Assembly: GCA_003451585.1 (NCBI GenBank)
Contig: DMEU01000007.1
Span: 1-46,330, forward strand
Direction of reading: 5' to 3'
Length of the DNA stretch: 46,330 nucleotides
Source: Candidatus Omnitrophota bacterium
GTDB lineage: Bacteria; Omnitrophota; Gorgyraeia; Velamenicoccales; Velamenicoccaceae
Positions 23,230 through 31,127 of this stretch are shown piece by piece. The notes beneath the pieces were generated by a model. That model searched no databases, was not told the DNA's origin, and saw only the letters and a list, made by a program, of their open reading frames with translations. The translations under genes were made by a program, and so were the position numbers. Each line of letters opens with the position of its first letter. The stretch's first letter is position 1.

Positions 23230-24807
23230 ATGCATAAAGGATATTTGTGTATAGTACTGCATGGGCATCTGCCGTATGTCAGGCATCCGGAGCACGAAGA
23301 TTTTTTGGAAGAAGACTGGCTCTATGAGGCCATAACAGAGACTTATATCCCGCTTATTATGATGTTCGAGCGCCTTGCGGCCGACGGCATTAATTTTAAA
23401 ATGACGATGTCAATTACGCCGACCCTTGCCTCTATGTTGACGGATGAGCTCCTTCAGCACAGGTATATCAGGCATATAAATAAACTTATAGAGTTGGCTC
23501 ATAAGGAAGTAGAGCGCACGCGCTGGCTGCCTGAATTCCAAAAACTGGCCGTGATGTACCTTAACCTTTTTACGCATGCCCGTGATCTTTTCGAAAGGTA
23601 TCATCGTAATCTCGTTTCGGCCTTCAGGCGTTTTCAGGATTCCGGGAACCTTGAGATCATAACATGCGGCGCGACGCACGGGTATTTTCCTTTGATGGAC
23701 GTGGCAAAGGCTTCCGTGAAAGCGCAGGTAAAGGTAGCAGCAGCCAATTACGAGAAGAACTTTGGCCGTAAACCGCGCGGCATATGGCTTCCGGAATGCG
23801 GTTATCGGCCGGGCGATGACGAGGTATTAAAAGAGAGCGGTATAAAATATTTCTTTACGGACTCACATGGTATCCTTCACGGCACGCCGCGTCCGAAATA
23901 CGGCGTATTCGCGCCGGTTTATTGCAAATCCGGAGTAGCTGTCTTTGCCAGGGACATGGAGTCATCCAAGCAGGTCTGGTCCAGCGTGGAAGGCTATCCC
24001 GGAGATTACTCTTACAGGGAGTTTTACCGCGATGTCGGCTTTGACCTGGATTACGAGTATATCAAGCCTTATATCCTGCCCGACGGCGTAAGGATAAACA
24101 CGGGGATAAAATATTACAGGATAACCGGGCCGAATGAGGAAAAACAGCCTTATGACCCGGACCGCGCGCGGCAAAAAGCCGCGGACCACGCGGGCAATTT
24201 CATGTTCAACCGCGAGAAGCAGGTCGAGTATCTATATGATGTTTTGGGCCGCAAACCAGTCATCGTTTCGCCTTATGACGCCGAGCTTTACGGCCACTGG
24301 TGGTTCGAAGGGCCTATGTGGCTGGAGTTCTTGATCAGGAAAGTAAACTTTGACCAGAAGGCGATCAAGATGATCACTCCGTCGGAATATTTGAGCGAGA
24401 ACCCCAGGAACCAGGTCATAACGCCGTCTATGTCGAGCTGGGGCTGGAAGGGTTATTCGGAGGTCTGGCTGCAGGGGACAAATGACTGGGTTTATCGCCA
24501 TCTGCATAAGGCGTCCTGGGTGATGACATCGCTTGTCAAGAGTAACCCCGATGTGAACGGGTTAAAGAGGCGGGCGTTAAACCAGGCATTGCGCGAACTG
24601 CTCCTGGCACAGAGTTCGGACTGGGCCTTTATCATGGCTACGGGTACGCACGTCAGCTACGCGCAACGCAGGACAAAGGATCACATCCTGCGCTTTTTTA
24701 AATTGGCCGATGATATCCGGGCGGACAATATCGACGAGAATTTCCTGAAGGAACTGGAATATAAAGATAATATTTTTCCCGAGATAGATTACCGCGTCCA
24801 TCAATAG
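23230..24807 (+). CDS. GH57-family 1,4-alpha-glucan branching enzyme
   Basis: A 525-residue glycoside hydrolase family 57 enzyme that makes alpha-1,6 branches in glycogen. The N-terminal LHGHLPYVRHPE block and the catalytic nucleophile Glu189 in GIWLPECGYRPG match the GH57 branching enzymes. The acid Asp350 lies in VSPYDAELYGHWWFEGP. A C-terminal helical region (ALRELLLAQSSDWAFIMATGT) is also typical of the DUF1957 part. Length fits. Together with the DUF4912 gene it forms a two-gene unit between terminators. Other glycogen genes are not in the window. Confidence 0.92.
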   Translation: MHKGYLCIVLHGHLPYVRHPEHEDFLEEDWLYEAITETYIPLIMMFERLAADGINFKMTMSITPTLASMLTDELLQHRYIRHINKLIELAHKEVERTRWLPEFQKLAVMYLNLFTHARDLFERYHRNLVSAFRRFQDSGNLEIITCGATHGYFPLMDVAKASVKAQVKVAAANYEKNFGRKPRGIWLPECGYRPGDDEVLKESGIKYFFTDSHGILHGTPRPKYGVFAPVYCKSGVAVFARDMESSKQVWSSVEGYPGDYSYREFYRDVGFDLDYEYIKPYILPDGVRINTGIKYYRITGPNEEKQPYDPDRARQKAADHAGNFMFNREKQVEYLYDVLGRKPVIVSPYDAELYGHWWFEGPMWLEFLIRKVNFDQKAIKMITPSEYLSENPRNQVITPSMSSWGWKGYSEVWLQGTNDWVYRHLHKASWVMTSLVKSNPDVNGLKRRALNQALRELLLAQSSDWAFIMATGTHVSYAQRRTKDHILRFFKLADDIRADNIDENFLKELEYKDNIFPEIDYRVHQ

Positions 24808-24819
24808 AAAAATAATACG

Positions 24820-24864
24820 ACAGAAGCCTGTCAGGCGAGGGATCGACGGCTTCTGTTTATTTTT
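24820..24864 (+). terminator. Rho-independent terminator between the GH57 gene and uppS
   Basis: A nine-base perfect stem, ACAGAAGCC (24820-24828) with GGCTTCTGT (24848-24856), is followed by TTATTTTT. It ends only 14 bases before the uppS start at 24878, so uppS and its long operon depend on read-through or on a promoter inside this short region. Confidence 0.8.
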
Positions 24865-24877
24865 ACCAGGAAGCCGC

Positions 24878-25591
24878 GTGAAGAAGAGCAAAGTCCCCGA
24901 GCATATAGCGTTCATTATGGATGGTAACGGCAGATGGGCGAAGCGCCGCGGGTTGGCGCGCATAGAAGGGCATGCCCGGGGTTTAAACCGCATCAGGGAA
25001 GTAATAAAGACTGCGCAGGATGTGGGTGTAAAATACCTGACGTTCTACGCTTTTTCCTCCGAGAATTGGAAGAGGCCGGCAGCCGAAGTCGGTTTCTTGA
25101 TGAAGGCCTGTGAGAATTTTATCCGGGATGAGCTGCCCGGGCTTATTAAAGGCGACATATCCTTACGGCATATCGGCAGGCTCGATGGATTGCCGCCTTC
25201 TTTACAACAGAGCATAACGCGGGCATGCGAGCTTACAAGAAATAACCGGAAACTTACCATACAGCTGGCTTTTAATTACGGCTCAAGGCAGGAGATAGTC
25301 GAGGCGGTCAGGAAAATTTCCGCCGATGTTACCGCAGGTGTTTTTACAATCGATGCGATAGACGAAGATATGATCAGCCGCTATCTTTATACAAGCGGCG
25401 TGCCGGACCCGGACCTTTTGATACGCACCAGTGGAGAGATGCGCATAAGTAATTTTCTGCTTTGGCAGCTTTCTTATGCGGAGTTCTATTGTATAGAAAG
25501 GTGCTGGCCTGATTTTGACAGGCGTCAATTTTTGAAGGCGGTCGCAGAATTCCAAAAACGCTCGAGGCGTTTCGGAGGCGTAGATGATTAG
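24878..25591 (+). CDS. uppS: Undecaprenyl diphosphate synthase (isoprenyl transferase)
   Basis: A 237-residue cis-prenyltransferase that makes the C55 lipid carrier for peptidoglycan, LPS O-chains and glycoprotein sugars. FIMDGNGRWAKRRGLARIEGHARG contains the Asp that holds Mg2+ and the phosphate-binding arginines. SSENWKRPAAEV and the C-terminal DLLIRTSGEMRISNFLLWQLSYAEF are family marks. It starts with GTG, supported by AGGA at 24868-24871. It overlaps cdsA by eight bases. It heads the operon uppS-cdsA-dxr-rseP. Confidence 0.95.
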   Translation: MKKSKVPEHIAFIMDGNGRWAKRRGLARIEGHARGLNRIREVIKTAQDVGVKYLTFYAFSSENWKRPAAEVGFLMKACENFIRDELPGLIKGDISLRHIGRLDGLPPSLQQSITRACELTRNNRKLTIQLAFNYGSRQEIVEAVRKISADVTAGVFTIDAIDEDMISRYLYTSGVPDPDLLIRTSGEMRISNFLLWQLSYAEFYCIERCWPDFDRRQFLKAVAEFQKRSRRFGGVDD

Positions 25592-26417
25592 CCGCAGGAT
25601 AGCTACGGCGGTGTTTTTGGGCATATTTTCAGTCGCGACACTTTTTGTCGAATGGCTTTATGTTTTGATGGTTGTGGCCCTTATTTCTCTCGGGCTGTAT
25701 GAGTTTTTTACCCTTATCGAGAAAAAAGGCATCCCTATGTACAAATATTTCGGCACTGTCATAGGGATAGTCATACCGCTTTCCATTTATTGCAGGTTTG
25801 AATTGACCAGGGGCTGGGAGCTTCTGTTCATAGCTGCGGCGCTTTTGACGCTCTTTGTCTTGCAGTTCTCGCGCCGCGAGAATGCGAATGCGGTAGTGGG
25901 CATCTCTACAACGATGTTCGGCCTTCTTTACATAGCCTGGTTTTTTTCTTTCATGATAAAGATAAAGCTGCTGCCTTATGGTACGGCGCTGATCGCCTGC
26001 CTGCTTTTGATCACTAAAGGCACAGATATAGGCGCATATCTCGTAGGCATGAAGTGGGGGAGGCATACGCTCATTCCGCGCATCAGTCCTCATAAGACCG
26101 TGGAAGGGACGCTGGGCGGGCTGGCCTTTGGTATCGCGGGCGCGGCGGCAAGCAAGTCTTTTTTGCCGGATTATTCGATCTTCTCCTGGCCTAACATGAT
26201 GCTCCTGGGGATAGTTTTAAGCTGGCTTGGCATGTTAGGGGATCTATCCGAGTCTTTGATCAAGCGCGATTGCAGCGCCAAGGATTCCAACTCCATATTC
26301 CCCGGCATGGGCGGGGTGCTCGATGTCATAGACAGCCTGCTTTTTACAGCCCCGGCTTTTTATTTTTTGATCAATTATTACCTGAGCAAGACATTTGTCG
26401 CAGGCACAGGATTTTGA
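25584..26417 (+). CDS. cdsA: Phosphatidate cytidylyltransferase
   Basis: A 277-residue integral membrane enzyme with about eight membrane segments that makes CDP-diacylglycerol for phospholipids. KGTDIGAYLVGMKWGRHTLIPRISPHKTVEGTLGG and the C-terminal signature SLIKRDCSAKDSNSIFPGMGGVLDVIDS identify it. The signature normally reads PGHGGxLDRxD; here His is Met and Arg is Val, while the metal-binding Asp is kept. The same family seems to tolerate this in some lineages, and the rest is intact. It overlaps uppS. A 37-base gap with a small hairpin separates it from dxr. Confidence 0.9.
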   Translation: MISRRIATAVFLGIFSVATLFVEWLYVLMVVALISLGLYEFFTLIEKKGIPMYKYFGTVIGIVIPLSIYCRFELTRGWELLFIAAALLTLFVLQFSRRENANAVVGISTTMFGLLYIAWFFSFMIKIKLLPYGTALIACLLLITKGTDIGAYLVGMKWGRHTLIPRISPHKTVEGTLGGLAFGIAGAAASKSFLPDYSIFSWPNMMLLGIVLSWLGMLGDLSESLIKRDCSAKDSNSIFPGMGGVLDVIDSLLFTAPAFYFLINYYLSKTFVAGTGF

Positions 26418-26422
26418 GCGCA

Positions 26423-26440
26423 TTCACAGCCGAAGGTGAA
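26423..26440 (+). repeat. Hairpin with AGCCGAAGG core (copy 1)
   Basis: TTCAC and GTGAA form a five-base stem around AGCCGAAG, between cdsA and dxr. The core AGCCGAAGGYGAAG is shared with the hairpin at 31082-31110, suggesting one small palindromic repeat family. Confidence 0.5.
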
Positions 26441-26454
26441 GCAGCAAGAGGTTT

Positions 26455-27627
26455 ATGAAAAAAAAGAATATAGTAATACTTGGTTCAAGCGGCTCTATAG
26501 GCGAAAGCGCGCTGGATGTAGTACGCAGATACAAGGACCGTTTTAATGTCGTGGGCCTGTCTGTTAATTCAAACCTTGAAAGGCTCAAGAGCCAGATAAA
26601 AGAGTTCAATCCGCTCTCCGTGGCCGTGGGCGACGCGGACCGTGCTTGTGAGCTGGCCAAGAGTTTAAGGCGCGGCCCGGAAGTGCTGGCTTCAAGGGAG
26701 GGGATCTGTGAGCTGGCGCGTTTAAAAGAGGCGGACCTGGTTTTAATAGCTATAGTCGGAGCAGAAGCTGTTTTTCCCCTTCTTTCCGCCATAAAGGCTA
26801 AAAAAACGATAGCCTTGGCTAATAAGGAATCTGTAGTAATAGCAGGCCGGCTTGTGCGCCGGGAGGCGTTAAGGCATAACGTAAAGATCATACCTGTCGA
26901 CAGCGAACAGAGCGCCATCTTTCAATGTCTGGAAGGGTATGATAACGGCATGGTTGAGGGGGTCTATTTGACCGCATCCGGCGGGCCGTTGGTGGATTAT
27001 TCCGCCGGCCAGCTGAGGGGTGTTCCTTTGAAGAAAGTATTAGCGCACCCGCGCTGGAAAATGGGCAAAAAGATAACGGTGGATTCTGCGACCTTGATGA
27101 ATAAGGGGCTGGAGGTCATCGAAGCCAAGGAGCTTTTTGGCCTGGCGCTTGATAGGATAAAGGTCCTGGTGCATCGCCAGGCTATCGTGCATTCGATGGT
27201 CGAATTTTGTGACGGCTCTATCCTGGCGCAGTTGGCTGTAACAGATATGCGCCTGCCTATCCAGGTGGCGATGAGCTATCCTGAGCGCTGGCCCAATCGT
27301 AGTTTACGGCTGGATCCGCTCAAGATGGGGGATCTGTCGTTCTGCCAGCCCGATCTTAAGCGTTTTCCATGCCTTGCCCTGGCTTATGATGCCGCGCGTC
27401 GCGGCGGGACTTTGCCGTGCGCATTGAATGCCGCCAATGAAGTCGCGGTCGAGGCTTTTTTATCGGGCCGCATATCTTTTATGCGTATCCCGGATATCGT
27501 AGAGCGCGTGATCACAAAAAACAGGTTTTCAAAAGACGATCTTTCGCTTGAATCCATTTTTGAAACGGACTGGCAGGCAAGGCAGAGCGCGATGCGCTTA
27601 GTTGGAAAGGACAGAGGCCTTCGATGA
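26455..27627 (+). CDS. dxr: 1-deoxy-D-xylulose 5-phosphate reductoisomerase
   Basis: A 390-residue NADPH enzyme of the non-mevalonate isoprenoid pathway. It has the NADPH start ILGSSGSIGESALDVV, ALANKESVVIAG, the metal site VDSEQSAIFQCLEG and the substrate-binding HPRWKMGKKITVDSATLMNKGLEVIEA. All blocks are intact and the length fits. AAGAGG sits just upstream of the ATG. It supplies precursors for the uppS product and works with ispG two genes downstream. It overlaps rseP by four bases. Confidence 0.96.
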   Translation: MKKKNIVILGSSGSIGESALDVVRRYKDRFNVVGLSVNSNLERLKSQIKEFNPLSVAVGDADRACELAKSLRRGPEVLASREGICELARLKEADLVLIAIVGAEAVFPLLSAIKAKKTIALANKESVVIAGRLVRREALRHNVKIIPVDSEQSAIFQCLEGYDNGMVEGVYLTASGGPLVDYSAGQLRGVPLKKVLAHPRWKMGKKITVDSATLMNKGLEVIEAKELFGLALDRIKVLVHRQAIVHSMVEFCDGSILAQLAVTDMRLPIQVAMSYPERWPNRSLRLDPLKMGDLSFCQPDLKRFPCLALAYDAARRGGTLPCALNAANEVAVEAFLSGRISFMRIPDIVERVITKNRFSKDDLSLESIFETDWQARQSAMRLVGKDRGLR

Positions 27628-28697
27628 TAACTTTTATTTTGATCTTAAGTATTCTTATATTGGTACATGAGCTTGGGCATTTTATAGCGGCCAAACAACT
27701 AAAGGTCAAGGTGGAAAAATTCTCCTTGGGTTTCGGGCCTAAGCTGTTTTCGAAAAAAATAGGCGATACCGAATATATGCTTTGTGCCATACCTTTCGGG
27801 GGTTTTATCAAGATGGCCGGTGATTCCTCCGAAGAGTTCAAGGGCAGGCAGGAGGAATTCCTTTCCCGCATGCCCGGGCAGCGGGCGCGTATAATTTTCG
27901 CAGGGCCTTTTTTCAATTATGTGTTGGCTTTTTTGTGCCTTTGGATGGTCTACTACCTTGGTTATCCAAGGTTCTCTACTAAGATAGGCGAGCTGGTCTC
28001 AGGCCTTCCGGCTGAAACCTCCGGTATGCAGGTCGGAGATAAGGTAGTGGAGGTCGGAGGCAGATCAGTCCAGTATTGGGAGGATATTTCCAAACAGATA
28101 CATGCCAAGCGCGGCGAGATCGTGACGGTCAAGGTTTTAAGGGAAAGCCAGGAGCTTGATTTTCAGATGTCTCCTGAAGTCAAGGAGGTCAATACGGTCT
28201 TTGGGAAAAAAGTAGAGGTGGGGCTTATCGGGATAAAGCCTTCGGATGAGATAATAAAAGTCCGTTACGGCATCTGGGATTCCCTTCTGAAGGGCACGCA
28301 AAACCTTGTTTCGATGACCGCGATGACAATTGTTGCGATCTTTAGCATAATCACCGGGACCATGTCGTTTAAAGAATCCGTTACAGGCCCCCTGGGCATA
28401 TTTTTTATAGCCTCCGGAGCCGCCAAACTCGGGTTTTCAGCTGTGCTGCATGTCATAGGTATATTATCTATGAGCCTGGCCGTTTTTAATCTTCTGCCTC
28501 TGCCTATTTTAGACGGGGGGCACATCTGTCTTGCCGGATTAGAGAAGATAAGGAAGAGGCCCCTGGCCCCAAAGATAGAAGAGGTAATGGGTAATATCGG
28601 CATGAGTTTTTTGATCATTCTGGCTGTTTTCATATTTTGCAACGACCTAATACGTTACGGGTATTGGGACAAGTTTCTGGTGTTGTTCGGGAAGTGA
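27624..28697 (+). CDS. rseP: Site-2 zinc metalloprotease (RseP family)
   Basis: A 357-residue membrane protease that cuts within membrane segments, in E. coli releasing sigma-E from RseA. The zinc motif HELGH is at residues 15-19 in the first membrane segment. A PDZ domain follows (about 115-190, GELVSGLPAETSGMQVGDKVVEVGG), and the second catalytic motif NLLPLPILDGGH lies near 290. One PDZ domain is seen where E. coli RseP has two, a common variant. Its place after dxr is the classic gene order. Confidence 0.93.
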   Translation: MITFILILSILILVHELGHFIAAKQLKVKVEKFSLGFGPKLFSKKIGDTEYMLCAIPFGGFIKMAGDSSEEFKGRQEEFLSRMPGQRARIIFAGPFFNYVLAFLCLWMVYYLGYPRFSTKIGELVSGLPAETSGMQVGDKVVEVGGRSVQYWEDISKQIHAKRGEIVTVKVLRESQELDFQMSPEVKEVNTVFGKKVEVGLIGIKPSDEIIKVRYGIWDSLLKGTQNLVSMTAMTIVAIFSIITGTMSFKESVTGPLGIFFIASGAAKLGFSAVLHVIGILSMSLAVFNLLPLPILDGGHICLAGLEKIRKRPLAPKIEEVMGNIGMSFLIILAVFIFCNDLIRYGYWDKFLVLFGK

Positions 28698-28701
28698 TCT
28701 T

Positions 28702-29784
28702 ATGATAAAAATAAAGCGCAGGAGGACGCGGACAGTCCGGATAGGCGGCGTAAAGATAGGTTCCGGCTATCCTGTCGCCATCCAGTCCATGGTCAAGGTC
28801 AGCGCGAAGGATATTGAAGCCTCAGTTGCCCAGATTAATGACTTGGAACGCGTCGGCTGTGAGATCATACGTATAGCCGTCGAAGATATGGATGACGCCT
28901 TGGCCCTTTCGGTTATTAAGCGTAAAACAAGGCTTCCTTTGGTGGCGGACATACACTTTGACTACCGTCTGGCTTTGGCCGCTATTGAATCCGGCGTTGA
29001 TAAGATAAGATTGAACCCGGGTAATATTTATAAAGAGTCCCAGGTCCGTTCAGTGATCGATGCCGCAAAACAGGCGCATATACCTATACGCATAGGCGCC
29101 AATTCCGGCTCTCTGAGGTCGAGGTCAAAACATGCCGCAGATGCCCTGGTTAAAAGCGTGCAGGAATACTTAAAAGTTTTTAAAAGAATGAAGTTCCATG
29201 ATATCGTGATCTCTCTTAAGGCATCCAGTATCCTGGAAACGATACAGGCTTACCAGAAAATGGCTAAGGTTTGTGATCACCCGCTTCATTTAGGGATCAC
29301 TGCGACCGGCCTTCCTTTGGACGGGGTGGTCAAGTCCTGCGCCGGCCTGGGGGTGTTGTTATTTGACGGTATTGGTGATACAATAAGGATATCTTTGCTC
29401 GATGAGCCGAAAGAAGAGGTCCGTGTCGCTCAAATACTCTTGAGCAGTTTTGGGCTGCGCGCGTTTGGCCCGCAGCTCGTGTGTTGCCCGACGTGCGGCC
29501 GCTGCGAAGTGGACCTGGCCGCTAAAGCCGGAAGGTTTGATGCGCTCTTGTCCGGCTTGCCGCACAGCCAGAAAGAGCTTTTAAAAAATACAAAGATAGC
29601 CCTTATGGGGTGTGTAGTGAATGGCCCGGGAGAGGCGCGTGAGGCGGACCTTGGCATAGCTTTTTCCAAACACAGGGGCATATTATTTGAAAAGGGCAAT
29701 GTAATAAGGACCGTTGGCCTGGCTTCGGGCGAAAAAGAGCTTTTTAAACTGCTTACAAAGGTTGTCAGGAGGAAGAAAAAGTGA
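28702..29784 (+). CDS. ispG: 4-hydroxy-3-methylbut-2-en-1-yl diphosphate synthase
   Basis: A 360-residue iron-sulfur enzyme of the isoprenoid pathway. The TIM-barrel part begins VRIGGVKIGSGYPVAIQSMVKV, and KIRLNPGNIY is the typical middle segment. The 4Fe-4S ligands are Cys262 and Cys265 (CCPTCGRCE) and Cys304, with Glu311 in GCVVNGPGEA. It is the short bacterial type without the inserted domain. It lies between rseP and the first CpaF gene, which it overlaps by four bases. Confidence 0.95.
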   Translation: MIKIKRRRTRTVRIGGVKIGSGYPVAIQSMVKVSAKDIEASVAQINDLERVGCEIIRIAVEDMDDALALSVIKRKTRLPLVADIHFDYRLALAAIESGVDKIRLNPGNIYKESQVRSVIDAAKQAHIPIRIGANSGSLRSRSKHAADALVKSVQEYLKVFKRMKFHDIVISLKASSILETIQAYQKMAKVCDHPLHLGITATGLPLDGVVKSCAGLGVLLFDGIGDTIRISLLDEPKEEVRVAQILLSSFGLRAFGPQLVCCPTCGRCEVDLAAKAGRFDALLSGLPHSQKELLKNTKIALMGCVVNGPGEAREADLGIAFSKHRGILFEKGNVIRTVGLASGEKELFKLLTKVVRRKKK

Positions 29785-31055
29785 GAGGGATAAAAGAAAA
29801 GGTCCGTCACCTTTTGATATCAGGGGATTATTTTTTCGGTAAGAAGGAAAAAGAGCCTATCGATAAAGATAAGCTCAAAAAAGATGTATACAAGGCCATA
29901 GACCATATCGTCAATGTCGACAGGATAGCCGTTTCTCCTGAGGATAAAGAGCGCGTAGCGGTCGAACTGATGGATGAGGTCCTGGGTTTTGGGCCTCTTA
30001 ACACGCTCATAAACGACCCGGCCGTCACGGAGATAATGGTCAACGGCCCTAATACGGTTTACGCGGAGCGCGGCGGAGTAATGCAGCTTTCGGACATAAA
30101 GTTCGAGAACAACCGCCACCTTATGCAGACCATCGAAAAGATAATGAGCCCCACGCAGAGGCGCGTTGACGAGTCGCAACCTTATGTGGACGCGTCGCTT
30201 CCTGACGGCTCACGCGTGAATATAATACTTCCGCCGTTGTCATTGCTGGGCCCGGTCATAACAATAAGGAAATTTTTGCGGGAGATCTCGACCATAGAAG
30301 ACCTGGTAAAGCGCGATACCTTGACGGAACAGATGGCGCAATTTTTGATCGCTGCGATCAAGACTAAATTGAACATCATATTCGCCGGAGCCACAGGCGT
30401 TGGCAAGACGACCACTTTAAACGTACTTTCCAGCTATATATCGGAGGATGAGCGCATAGTGACGATAGAGGATACGAATGAGTTGCGCTTAAAACAGATG
30501 CATGTCGTACCGTTGGAGGCAAGGCAGGCCAATGTAGAGGGTAAGGGCGAGGTTTCTATCAGGGAATTGTTCAAGAATTCCCTGCGTATGAGGCCGGATA
30601 GGATCATATTGGGTGAGATACGAGGAGGCGAGGCCCTCGATATGCTACAGGCTGTCTCCAGCGGCCACGAGGGTTCGCTTGCGGTCCTTCATGCCAGCTC
30701 TCCCTTAGACGTCGTATCACGCATCGAGACCATGATCATTACGTCCAATTCCGCCATACCGTTGTGGGCCATACGCCGGCAGATAGCGAATGCCATAGAT
30801 ATCATAGTATTGCAGGAACAGCTCTCTGACGGCAAGCGCAAAGTGACGCATATTACAGAAGTATGCGGGATGGAGAATGATGAGGTCGGCTTAAGAGACC
30901 TGTTTTCGTATGAGATAGTAGGCATATCGGAGGATACCAATCATGTGCTTGGGCGTTGGAAGGCCGGGGGCGTAGTCCCTGCTTTCTATCAGCGGTTTAA
31001 ATTGCGCGGCATAGACCTGCCCGAAAGTATTTTTACAACACAGCCGCAGGTTTGA
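29781..31055 (+). CDS. CpaF/TadA-type secretion ATPase, copy 1
   Basis: A 424-residue hexameric ATPase of the CpaF branch of the GspE/VirB11 family, which powers Tad/Flp pili or related secretion. An N-terminal adaptor region (about 30-190, EIMVNGPNTVYAE ... RRVDESQPYVDASLPDGSRVN) precedes the motor domain: Walker A GATGVGKTT with Lys209, IEDTNELRL, and LRMRPDRIILGEIRGGEALDML. No pilin, CpaE or TadB/C genes lie nearby. It overlaps ispG by four bases, so it is built into this operon. A paralogue lies 3 genes on at 32386. Confidence 0.88.
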   Translation: MRGIKEKVRHLLISGDYFFGKKEKEPIDKDKLKKDVYKAIDHIVNVDRIAVSPEDKERVAVELMDEVLGFGPLNTLINDPAVTEIMVNGPNTVYAERGGVMQLSDIKFENNRHLMQTIEKIMSPTQRRVDESQPYVDASLPDGSRVNIILPPLSLLGPVITIRKFLREISTIEDLVKRDTLTEQMAQFLIAAIKTKLNIIFAGATGVGKTTTLNVLSSYISEDERIVTIEDTNELRLKQMHVVPLEARQANVEGKGEVSIRELFKNSLRMRPDRIILGEIRGGEALDMLQAVSSGHEGSLAVLHASSPLDVVSRIETMIITSNSAIPLWAIRRQIANAIDIIVLQEQLSDGKRKVTHITEVCGMENDEVGLRDLFSYEIVGISEDTNHVLGRWKAGGVVPAFYQRFKLRGIDLPESIFTTQPQV

Positions 31056-31081
31056 GCACATTAATGTAACGATTCAGCGAA

Positions 31082-31110
31082 ATCCTACGTAGCCGAAGGC
31101 GAAGTAGGAT
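31082..31110 (+). repeat. Hairpin with AGCCGAAGG core (copy 2)
   Basis: ATCCTAC (31082-31088) and GTAGGAT (31104-31110) form a seven-base perfect stem, with an inner GCC-GAA-GGC mini-stem inside. It lies between the first CpaF gene and proS; proS has no clear ribosome site. Same core as 26423-26440. Confidence 0.6.
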
Positions 31111-31127
31111 GAGAAATCAGAATTTCT

